From Pseudonocardia autotrophica (GTDB lineage: Bacteria > Actinomycetota > Actinomycetes > Mycobacteriales > Pseudonocardiaceae): a stretch of 64,000 nt of DNA. The DNA lies in contig NZ_AP018920.1 in NCBI RefSeq assembly GCF_003945385.1, forward strand, positions 3,782,001 through 3,846,000. The letters are read 5' to 3'. Under the pieces are notes generated by a model, which worked only from the letters and a program-made list of their open reading frames with translations, had not been told where the DNA came from and ran no database searches. Made by a program: the position numbers and the translations under genes. Position 1 is the stretch's first letter; every line of letters starts with the position of its first letter. Positions 58,431 to 64,000 of this stretch are shown here, piece after piece.

Positions 58431-59993
58431 GTGACTTCCGGGACACAGCCCAGCAACCCCGACCGGACCGAGCACCGGGACGTGATCATCGTCGGTGCCG
58501 GCCTGTCCGGTATCGGAGCCGCCTGCCGCCTGCAGCAGGAGCTCCCCGGCAAGGACTACGCGATCCTCGAGGGCCGGGAGAACCTCGGCGGCACGTGGGA
58601 CCTGTTCCGCTACCCGGGCATCCGGTCGGACTCGGACATGTTCACCCTGGCCTACCCGTTCCGGCCGTGGCGCGAGCCCAAGTCCATCGCCGACGGCGCC
58701 GACATCCGCCGCTACATCGGCGAGACCGCCGACCAGTTCGGCGTCCGCGACCGGATCCGGTTCGGGACCAAGGTCGTCGGCGCGTCGTGGGACTCCTCGA
58801 CCGCCCGCTGGACGGTCGACACCGAGACCGCGGACGGGCCCCGCCGCTACACCTGCGGATTCCTGTTCATGTGCTCGGGCTACTACGACTACGACCAGGG
58901 CTACCAGCCCGAGTTCCCCGGCCGCGAGGACTTCGCGGGCACCTGGGTGCACCCGCAGTTCTGGCCGGAGGACCTCGACTGCACCGGCAAGCGGGTCGTG
59001 GTGATCGGGTCCGGCGCAACCGCGGTCACGCTGATCCCCTCGCTCTCCGCGCAGGCCGAGCACGTCACGATGCTGCAGCGCTCGCCGTCGTACCTGACCG
59101 TGCTGCCCAGCCACGACCCGGTCGCCGACCGGCTCCGGCGGTTCCTGCCCGCGAAGCTCGCGCACACGATCCTGCGCTACCAGTACGTCGCGCTCACCCA
59201 GAGCTTCTACCAGCTCGCGCGGCGCCGCCCGGAGCGGGTGAAGAAGGTGCTGCGTGGCCTGGCCATGCGGTTCCTGAAGGACGAGGCGTACGTCGACCAG
59301 CACTTCACACCGTCCTACGAGCCGTGGGACCAGCGCCTCTGTGTGGTCCCGGAGGGCGACTTCTTCCGGTCGATCCGCTCCGGCGACGCCTCGGTCGTCA
59401 CCGACCACATCGACCGGATCACCGAGACCGGCATCCGGTTGCGCTCGGGCGAGGAGCTTCCGGCCGACGTCATCGTCTCGGCCACCGGGCTGTCGCTGAA
59501 GCCACTGGGCGGCATGACGATCCGGGTGGACGGCGAGCAGGTCGACATCGGCAAGACCGTCACCTACCGCGGCCTGATGCTCTCCGGCGTGCCGAACCTG
59601 GCGTTCTGCATCGGCTACGTCAACGCGTCCTGGACGCTGCGGGCCGATCTGGTCGCCCGCTACGTCCCCCGGCTGCTGGCGCACATGGACCGCCGCCGGA
59701 TCGCGGTCGCGACGCCGGCGCCGACCGTGTCGCCGGACCGGCCGCTGCTCGATCTCGCCTCCGGCTACGTCAAGCGCTCCGAGCACCTGTTCCCGCGCCA
59801 GGGCCGCAAGGACCCGTGGCGGCTGCGGCAGAACTTCTTCCTCGACGCGATCGGGCTCGGCCGGGCCGATCTGGAGAAGGACATGCTGCTGACCCCGGTG
59901 TCAGCGGTCGGGCAGCGCTCGGCGGCGGTCACCACGCCGTCCGAGGCCGGGATCGCCGCCGACACCCCGACCGTGAAGGAGCTCGCGTCATGA
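58431..59993 (+). CDS. Baeyer-Villiger flavin monooxygenase (EthA/MymA-like)
   Basis: A 520-residue class B flavoprotein monooxygenase: FAD motif GAGLSG (22-27) in DVIIVGAGLSGIGAA, GGTWDLFRYPGIRSDSDMFTL, the Baeyer-Villiger fingerprint FAGTWVHPQFWP, NADP motif VVVIGSGATAVTLIP, NASWTLRADLVARYVPRLL, and PWRLRQNFFLD. It uses NADPH and O2 to oxidise ketones to esters, or S/N groups. Very close in pattern to mycobacterial EthA. GTG start with AGGGAGG 9 nt upstream. First gene of an operon with SDR and hydrolase genes. Confidence 0.91.
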   Translation: MTSGTQPSNPDRTEHRDVIIVGAGLSGIGAACRLQQELPGKDYAILEGRENLGGTWDLFRYPGIRSDSDMFTLAYPFRPWREPKSIADGADIRRYIGETADQFGVRDRIRFGTKVVGASWDSSTARWTVDTETADGPRRYTCGFLFMCSGYYDYDQGYQPEFPGREDFAGTWVHPQFWPEDLDCTGKRVVVIGSGATAVTLIPSLSAQAEHVTMLQRSPSYLTVLPSHDPVADRLRRFLPAKLAHTILRYQYVALTQSFYQLARRRPERVKKVLRGLAMRFLKDEAYVDQHFTPSYEPWDQRLCVVPEGDFFRSIRSGDASVVTDHIDRITETGIRLRSGEELPADVIVSATGLSLKPLGGMTIRVDGEQVDIGKTVTYRGLMLSGVPNLAFCIGYVNASWTLRADLVARYVPRLLAHMDRRRIAVATPAPTVSPDRPLLDLASGYVKRSEHLFPRQGRKDPWRLRQNFFLDAIGLGRADLEKDMLLTPVSAVGQRSAAVTTPSEAGIAADTPTVKELAS

Positions 59994-60853
59994 GCCGCAC
60001 CCCGTTCCGCTTCGCCGAGGGCACCGCCGTGGTCACCGGCGCGGCCGGCGGCATGGGAGCGCACGTCGCCCGGCTGCTCGCCGAGCGCGGCAGCGACCTG
60101 GTACTCGTCGACCGCGACGGCGCGAAGCTCGACGCGGTCGCCGGTGGCATCCGCGCCGCTCACCCCGGACTGTCGGTGACCACCGAGACCGTCGACCTGG
60201 CCGATCGCGACGCGGTCGACGCGCTCGCCGGCCGGATCCGCGCCGGGCATCCCGAGATCCGGCTGCTGGTCAACAACGCGGGCGTCGCGCTGGGCGGCGA
60301 CTTCGCCCGGCTCACGATCGACGAGTTCGATTGGGTGATGGACGTCAACTTCCGGGCCCCGGTCCGGCTCACGCACGCCCTGCTGCCCGCGCTCACCGCA
60401 CGTCCCGGCGGGCACGTCGTCAACGTCTCCAGCCTGTTCGGGCTGATCGCGCCGCCCGGCCAGTCGGCGTACTGCTCGTCGAAGTTCGCGCTGCGCGGGT
60501 TCTCCGAGGTGCTGCGCGGCGAGCTCGCCCAGGCCGGCACCACGGTCACCACCGTGCACCCCGGCGGCATCGCGACCGGGATCGCCGAGTCGGCGCGGGT
60601 CGGCGTCAACATTCCGGCCGACGAGGCGGCGAAGGGCAAGCGGGACTTCCAGAAGCTGCTGACGTTCCCGGCCGACCGGGCCGCCGAGCAGATCGTCGAG
60701 GCCATCGAGAAGCGCCGCCCGCGGCTGCTGATCGGGATCAGCGCGAAGGTCCCCGACGCGCTGGCCCGGCTCGCCCCGGTCAACGGCCTGCGGCTGCTGT
60801 CCCGGCTGCTCGGCTCGGCCGGGCGCACGCAGCGGACGGCGGGTGCCCGATGA
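59990..60853 (+). CDS. Short-chain dehydrogenase/reductase (SadH-like)
   Basis: A 287-residue SDR: VVTGAAGGMGAHVARLLAERG near the N-terminus, NNAGVALGGDF, catalytic Ser in VNVSSLFG, YCSSK, and HPGGIATGI. The extended C-terminus (PRLLIGISAKVPDALARLAPV) is usual in the SadH-like group of mymA operons. It overlaps the monooxygenase stop (ATGA) and the hydrolase start (ATGA). It may make the ketone substrate of the monooxygenase from an alcohol, or oxidise a product. Confidence 0.9.
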   Translation: MSRTPFRFAEGTAVVTGAAGGMGAHVARLLAERGSDLVLVDRDGAKLDAVAGGIRAAHPGLSVTTETVDLADRDAVDALAGRIRAGHPEIRLLVNNAGVALGGDFARLTIDEFDWVMDVNFRAPVRLTHALLPALTARPGGHVVNVSSLFGLIAPPGQSAYCSSKFALRGFSEVLRGELAQAGTTVTTVHPGGIATGIAESARVGVNIPADEAAKGKRDFQKLLTFPADRAAEQIVEAIEKRRPRLLIGISAKVPDALARLAPVNGLRLLSRLLGSAGRTQRTAGAR

Positions 60854-61728
60854 CCCGCTACGTCGACGCCGGCGGCGTCCGGATCCGGATCCGCGAGTCC
60901 GGTGACCCGGCGGGCGAGCCCGTCCTGCTGCTGCACGGCATCGGCCGCAGCCTGGAGGACTGGGACCAGCAGCACGAGCTGCTCTCCGGGTACCGGGTGA
61001 TCGCCGCGGACCTCGCCGGGTTCGGCTACTCCGACCGCGTGCACGGCCCGGCGACGCTGGCGAAGCTCGCCGACACCGCACTGGCCACCCTGGACGCGCT
61101 CGGCGAGACCCGGCCGGCACACGTCATGGGCAACTCGCTCGGTGGCGCGGTCGCGCTGCTGCTCTCCACCAGGGCACCGGACCGGGTCGCCACCCTGGTG
61201 CTCGCCGACCCGGCCGGGTTCGGCACCGAGGTGACACCCGCACTGCGGGTGCTCGGCGTGCCGCTGCTGGGCCGGTTCCTGCTCGGGCGGATGGACGCCC
61301 GCGCCGCCCGGCAGACCGAGCGGTCGCTGTTCGTGGACCGGTCGCTGGTCACCGAGGAGCGGGTCACGCGGGCCCTGGAGATCGCCGCCCGGCCCGAGTT
61401 CGCGCAGACCTTCCTGGAGATGATCACCGAGCTCGGCACCGTGCGCGGGGTGCGGGCCGGGTGGCGCAGCGCGCTGCTCTCCGCCGCGGCGAAGGCACCG
61501 AAACCGACCCTGGTCGTCTGGGGTGAGCGCGACCTGATCCTGCCGGTGTCCCAGCTCCGGGCCGCCGCCCGCGAACTGCCCCAGGTGACGACGCACGTGT
61601 TCGGCCGGGTCGGGCACATGCCGCAGATCGAGGTGCCGGAGCGCTTCGCGACGCTGGCGCTGGCGCACATCGGTCAGACCGCGCGCCGCACCAGCATCTC
61701 CAGCGACACCCGCGCCGGCAGCGCGTAA
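60850..61728 (+). CDS. Alpha/beta-fold hydrolase
   Basis: A 292-residue hydrolase: oxyanion HGIGRSLEDWDQQ, nucleophile Ser in VMGNSLGGAVAL, Asp in WGERDLILPV, His in GRVGHMPQIEVPE. In this operon it is placed to hydrolyse the ester made by the Baeyer-Villiger enzyme (compare lipR in mymA operons, though LipR is a different hydrolase subgroup). It overlaps the SDR gene (ATGA). Its last 55 bp overlap the converging SRPBCC gene. Confidence 0.88.
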   Translation: MTRYVDAGGVRIRIRESGDPAGEPVLLLHGIGRSLEDWDQQHELLSGYRVIAADLAGFGYSDRVHGPATLAKLADTALATLDALGETRPAHVMGNSLGGAVALLLSTRAPDRVATLVLADPAGFGTEVTPALRVLGVPLLGRFLLGRMDARAARQTERSLFVDRSLVTEERVTRALEIAARPEFAQTFLEMITELGTVRGVRAGWRSALLSAAAKAPKPTLVVWGERDLILPVSQLRAAARELPQVTTHVFGRVGHMPQIEVPERFATLALAHIGQTARRTSISSDTRAGSA

Positions 61729-62066
61729 CCGAGGACGGCGGCGGCCGGGCCCTCGATGGTGAGCCAGGTCCGGCTGCCGCCGCCGGACGGCCGCACGCCG
61801 TGATCGAGCGACAACCGGACCGGGCCGAGCCCGACGTCCCACGCCCAGGTGCCGAGCCGCTCGTCCAGCTCGGTGACCGTGAACCGCGCGGCCGGCACAC
61901 CGAGCGGGCCGCGCACCACGCCGGTCGATCCGGTGCGGATCCGGTCGTCCGGGCAGTCCACCCCGGTGATCCAGGGCGCCCAGTCCGGCCAGCGGGACGG
62001 AACCGCGTAGCGCTCCCACACCTCGTCGGCGGGCTGCGGGCCGCGGGCGTGCAGGGTCAGGCGCAT
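61674..62066 (-). CDS. SRPBCC-family (START-like) protein
   Basis: A 130-residue protein with a polyketide-cyclase/START fold pattern: LTLHARGPQPADEVWERYAVPSRWPDWAPW, split as a first strand and helix, then FTVTELDERLGTWAWDVGLGPVRLSLDHGV. It probably binds a hydrophobic ligand. The ATG at 62066 gives the normal family N-terminus; longer frames are rejected. The 3' end overlaps the hydrolase gene by 55 bp. Divergent from the lipoprotein gene across 65 bp. Confidence 0.78.
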   Translation of the reverse strand: MRLTLHARGPQPADEVWERYAVPSRWPDWAPWITGVDCPDDRIRTGSTGVVRGPLGVPAARFTVTELDERLGTWAWDVGLGPVRLSLDHGVRPSGGGSRTWLTIEGPAAAVLGYALPARVSLEMLVRRAV

Positions 62067-62118
62067 CCGCCGATCCTGCGCCCCTGCGGGCCGCCGCGCA
62101 GCGGAACCGCACTGCCCG

Positions 62119-62124
62119 TACCGT
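62119..62124 (+). promoter_or_regulatory. -10 box TACCGT, leaderless lipoprotein gene
   Basis: TACCGT ends 7 nt before the ATG at 62132. With no ribosome site between, the transcript likely starts at the start codon. Confidence 0.5.
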
Positions 62125-62131
62125 CCGGTTG

Positions 62132-63493
62132 ATGCGGACTGCACCGTTGTGTCGTGCGTGGCTCGCCGCGCTGACCGTCCTGCCCCTGCTGGCGGCCTGC
62201 GGGACCGGCCCGAACCCGGTGACCAACGCCGTGTCCGGCAACGAGGCCCCGGTCGCCGCCGCGGCGGCGGAGCTGGTGCCGGTCCCGCTCGGCGTCCCGG
62301 ACGGGATGGCCGCGGCACCGCTGGACCAGCCGCGGGAGGCACTCGTCCCGGAGGGGTGGACGCTCTCGGTGTTCGCGCGGGTGCCGAACGCCAGGCTGGC
62401 CGTGTGGACCCCCGATCGGAACCTACTCGTCTCCGTCCCGGACGACGGCCGGGTACTCGTCCTGGGTCCCGACGGTGCGCAGCGCACCCTGCTCGAGGGG
62501 CTCACCCAGCCGCACGGGTTGGCGTTCTCCCCGGACGGCTCGACGCTGCACGTCGCCGAGAGCAACCGGGTCGTCTCCTACGCCTACGACGCGGGTGCCG
62601 CGACCGATCCGCGCGTCGTCGCCGACGACCTGCCGGACGCCAACAGCCCGGACCTGCGCGGCGCCTACGGCCACGAGCTCAAGTCGGTCGCCGCCGGACC
62701 GGACGGCGCGCTCTACGTCTCGATCGGCTCCACCGGCAACATCTCGGTCGAGGACCTCACCGCGACGCCGCCGCGCGCGTCGATCCTGCGGATCCCGCCC
62801 GGTGGCGGGCCGGTCGAGCCGTTCGCGGTCGGCGTCCGCAACGGCACCGGCCTGGCGGTCGCCCCGGACGGCGCCGTCTGGACCGCGGTCAACGGCCGCG
62901 ACAACGTCCCCTACCCCTACGACCAGCCATACGGCGACGCGTCCGGCTCGTCGTTCGGTGAGGTGATCAACCAGTACGTCACCGCGCATCCGGCGGAACC
63001 GCTCGCGCGGCTCACCGCCGGCCGGAACCTGGGCTGGCCCTACTGCAACCCGGACCCGGACACCCAGCCCGGGGTGCAGGGCAGCCCACAGGACCTCACC
63101 GACGTGCCGATGGTGGCCGACGCCGAGCTCAACCCCGGTGGCCGGGAGCTCGACTGCGCGACGCTGCCGGCGATGGAGCAGGCATTCCCCGCGCACTCCG
63201 CCCCGCTCGGCCTGGCGTTCACCTCCGGGGAGCTCCCCGAACCGTACGCCGAGGGCGCGCTCGCCGGGGTGCACGGATCGTGGAACGCCGACCCGCCCCG
63301 GGCACCCGAGGTCTCCTTCTTCCCCTACGCCGACGGCCGGATGGGCGCGCAGCAGACCCTGGTCGGCGGGTTCCAGGACCCGTCGGGAGCACGCTGGGGA
63401 CGCCCGGTGGCCGCCGTCTCCGGCCCGGACGGCGCCGTCTACATCACCGACGACGACGCCGGCGCCGTCTACCGCCTCGCCCCGCCCGCCTGA
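62132..63493 (+). CDS. Lipoprotein, PQQ-type sugar dehydrogenase (GDH/sorbosone dehydrogenase) beta-propeller
   Basis: A 453-residue exported protein. The N-terminus is a lipoprotein signal (MRTAPLCRAWLAALTVLPLL then AAC, lipobox Cys23). The mature part is a six-bladed-propeller GSDH-like domain: LPEGW-type start EGWTLSVFARVPNARLAV, LTQPHGLAFSPDGSTLHVAE, HELKSVAAGPDGALYVSIG, RNGTGLAVAPDGAVW, NLGWPYCNPDPDT, and WGRPVAAVSGPDGAVYITDDDAG. PQQ-binding and catalytic His could not be assigned with certainty. An in-frame TTG at 62129 is less likely. It ends near tandem palindromic elements. Confidence 0.85.
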   Translation: MRTAPLCRAWLAALTVLPLLAACGTGPNPVTNAVSGNEAPVAAAAAELVPVPLGVPDGMAAAPLDQPREALVPEGWTLSVFARVPNARLAVWTPDRNLLVSVPDDGRVLVLGPDGAQRTLLEGLTQPHGLAFSPDGSTLHVAESNRVVSYAYDAGAATDPRVVADDLPDANSPDLRGAYGHELKSVAAGPDGALYVSIGSTGNISVEDLTATPPRASILRIPPGGGPVEPFAVGVRNGTGLAVAPDGAVWTAVNGRDNVPYPYDQPYGDASGSSFGEVINQYVTAHPAEPLARLTAGRNLGWPYCNPDPDTQPGVQGSPQDLTDVPMVADAELNPGGRELDCATLPAMEQAFPAHSAPLGLAFTSGELPEPYAEGALAGVHGSWNADPPRAPEVSFFPYADGRMGAQQTLVGGFQDPSGARWGRPVAAVSGPDGAVYITDDDAGAVYRLAPPA

Positions 63494-63584
63494 TCCCTGT
63501 CGAGGTGCACCCGTCGGGACGCTGCTCCGGGACCTCGGGCCCTGGCGAGCACCGCAGACCGCGGCCTGGGCACCCCATCGTCGA

Positions 63585-63647
63585 TGATCCACAATCGGGA
63601 ACCGAGACGTTCGGTCAGCGACTGCTCCGGTTCCCGATCCGTGATCA
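63585..63647. terminator. 63-bp palindromic element, copy 2 (imperfect arms)
   Basis: Same 20-23-20 layout as copy 1. Left arm TGATCCACAATCGGGAACCG, right arm CGGTTCCCGATCCGTGATCA: the inner 11 bp and outer 5 bp pair, the middle 4 do not. The spacer keeps ACGTTCGGTCAGCGA. It lies 91 bp after the lipoprotein gene stop and may terminate its transcript. Confidence 0.65.
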
Positions 63648-63723
63648 CCCGCCGCCGCGACGCTCCAGCACCCCGGGCCCCGGCGAGCACCGCAGACCGG
63701 GGCCTGAGCGTCCCATCCGCTGA

Positions 63724-63786
63724 TGATCCGTAATCGGGAACCGAGACGTTCGGTCAGCGACCGTTCCGGTTCCCGATTACGGATCA
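63724..63786. terminator. 63-bp palindromic element, copy 3 (perfect arms)
   Basis: Perfect 20-bp arms TGATCCGTAATCGGGAACCG (63724-63743) and complement (63767-63786), 23-nt spacer with inner stem CGGTC-AGC-GACCG. Arm positions 6-9 differ from copy 1 on both sides at once, keeping full pairing. It ends 21 bp before mtnA, upstream of its -10 box. Confidence 0.7.
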
Positions 63787-63795
63787 CGGGGCGGG

Positions 63796-63801
63796 TACCG
63801 T
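63796..63801 (+). promoter_or_regulatory. -10 box TACCGT, leaderless mtnA
   Basis: TACCGT ends 6 nt before the ATG at 63808, the same arrangement as before the lipoprotein gene. It starts 10 bp after the third palindromic element, so any -35 box lies within that element's right arm. Confidence 0.5.
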
Positions 63802-63807
63802 CGGCGG

Positions 63808-64000
63808 ATGCGGATCGTGGACTGGGCCGACGAGACCGAGGGCGGCCCGGCCGTCGTCCTGCTGGACCAGCGGGCGCTGCCGCAGCGCACCGAGTACCTG
63901 CACCTCGGCACCGTCGACGGGGTGATCGACGCCGTCCGGTCGCTCGCCGTGCGCGGGGCACCCAGCCTGGGGATCACCGGCGCCTACGGGGTCGCGCTCG
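63808..64000 (+). CDS. mtnA: S-methyl-5-thioribose-1-phosphate isomerase, N-terminal part
   Basis: The first 64 codons are visible; the gene runs off the right edge. The product isomerises 5-methylthioribose 1-phosphate in methionine salvage. Seen: VVLLDQRALPQRTEYLHLGTVD (cut), and VRSLAVRGAPSLGITGAYGVAL, the conserved RGAPxxGxxxAYG motif of MtnA/eIF2B-related proteins. The ATG at 63808 with its -10 box indicates a leaderless gene. Confidence 0.9.
   Translation, partial: MRIVDWADETEGGPAVVLLDQRALPQRTEYLHLGTVDGVIDAVRSLAVRGAPSLGITGAYGVAL

Larger units (their letters stand above)
63517..63793. repeat. Tandem duplication carrying two 63-bp palindromic elements
   Basis: Most of the 314-bp gap 63494-63807 is two copies of a ~139-bp unit (shared CGAGCACCGCAGACC at 63546 and 63684, then CCCATC, then the palindromic element). 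The copies have diverged moderately. There is no gene in the gap. The duplication shows the palindromic element spreading, or being copied, with its flank. Confidence 0.7.

Noticed and set aside
42894..63786. Palindromic elements as coding sequence (open frames reading REPERSLTERLGS-type peptides)
   Set aside because: The frames exist because of the symmetric repeat; no start signals or protein-like context, and conservation follows base pairing rather than codons.

Overview
The window is very GC-rich DNA (third codon positions almost all G or C, many GTG starts, ATGA/GTGA gene overlaps) from an actinomycete. Mycothiol/F420-type genes, a CrtU carotenoid enzyme, an EthA/MymA-type monooxygenase and several PucR regulators fit Pseudonocardiales, probably Pseudonocardia. 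The genus is an inference from gene content. No tRNA, rRNA, CRISPR array, integrase or insertion sequence was seen.

Layout. (1) 1-4.3 kb: the 3' end of zwf, then a minus-strand cobalamin operon bluB/cobT-cobL-cobM. (2) 4.4-19.3 kb: a probable ketone-degradation locus. Five translationally coupled minus-strand genes have the composition and order of acetophenone carboxylase (HyuA-like, small zinc subunit, HyuA-like, HyuB-like, fifth subunit). They diverge from a PucR regulator. Next comes a second minus-strand operon (CoA ligase, thiolase, enoyl-CoA hydratase, two SDRs) that diverges from an AraC regulator. Carboxylation, CoA activation and thiolysis would form one pathway. (3) 19.4-23.5 kb: YchJ-like protein, small proteins, a CaiB/BaiF CoA-transferase, a secreted protein and a PucR regulator.

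(4) 23.8-37.7 kb: one tightly packed 13-gene minus-strand operon. It encodes a three-subunit molybdenum hydroxylase, an EthD/RedY-like protein, an F420-dependent glucose-6-phosphate dehydrogenase, an LLM oxidoreductase, a SnoaL-like protein, an alpha/beta hydrolase, DUF1028, an M20 hydrolase, DUF917, a hydantoinase/oxoprolinase-like protein and a PucR regulator. I read it as a catabolic operon for an N-heterocyclic compound with its own F420H2 supply. I know of no described system with this gene set, and it is the best candidate here for an undescribed one. (5) 38.1-42.9 kb: branched-chain 2-oxoacid dehydrogenase E1alpha-E1beta-E2 plus valine dehydrogenase, ending in a perfect 63-bp palindromic element shared with the converging biotin-sulfoxide-reductase-like gene.

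(6) 45.3-52.5 kb: DinB, LysR, MFS-MarR, OhrR, deaminase, DoxX, eRF1/Vms1-like and membrane-protein genes, ending in a GntR gene remnant. (7) 52.6-57.3 kb: a partial carotenoid cluster (GGPP synthase, methyltransferase, CrtU, Rieske protein). (8) 57.3-61.7 kb: a VirS-MymA-like module (AraC regulator divergent from Baeyer-Villiger monooxygenase, SDR and hydrolase), with two direct repeats 21 bp apart between them. (9) 61.7-64 kb: SRPBCC protein, a lipoprotein sugar-dehydrogenase homologue, two more 63-bp palindromic elements inside a tandem duplication, and the start of mtnA.

Most starts were chosen from ATGA/GTGA overlaps, visible ribosome sites or a TACNNT -10 box 6-8 nt upstream of the start (leaderless genes). 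All functions are homology judgements by eye; no searches were run.
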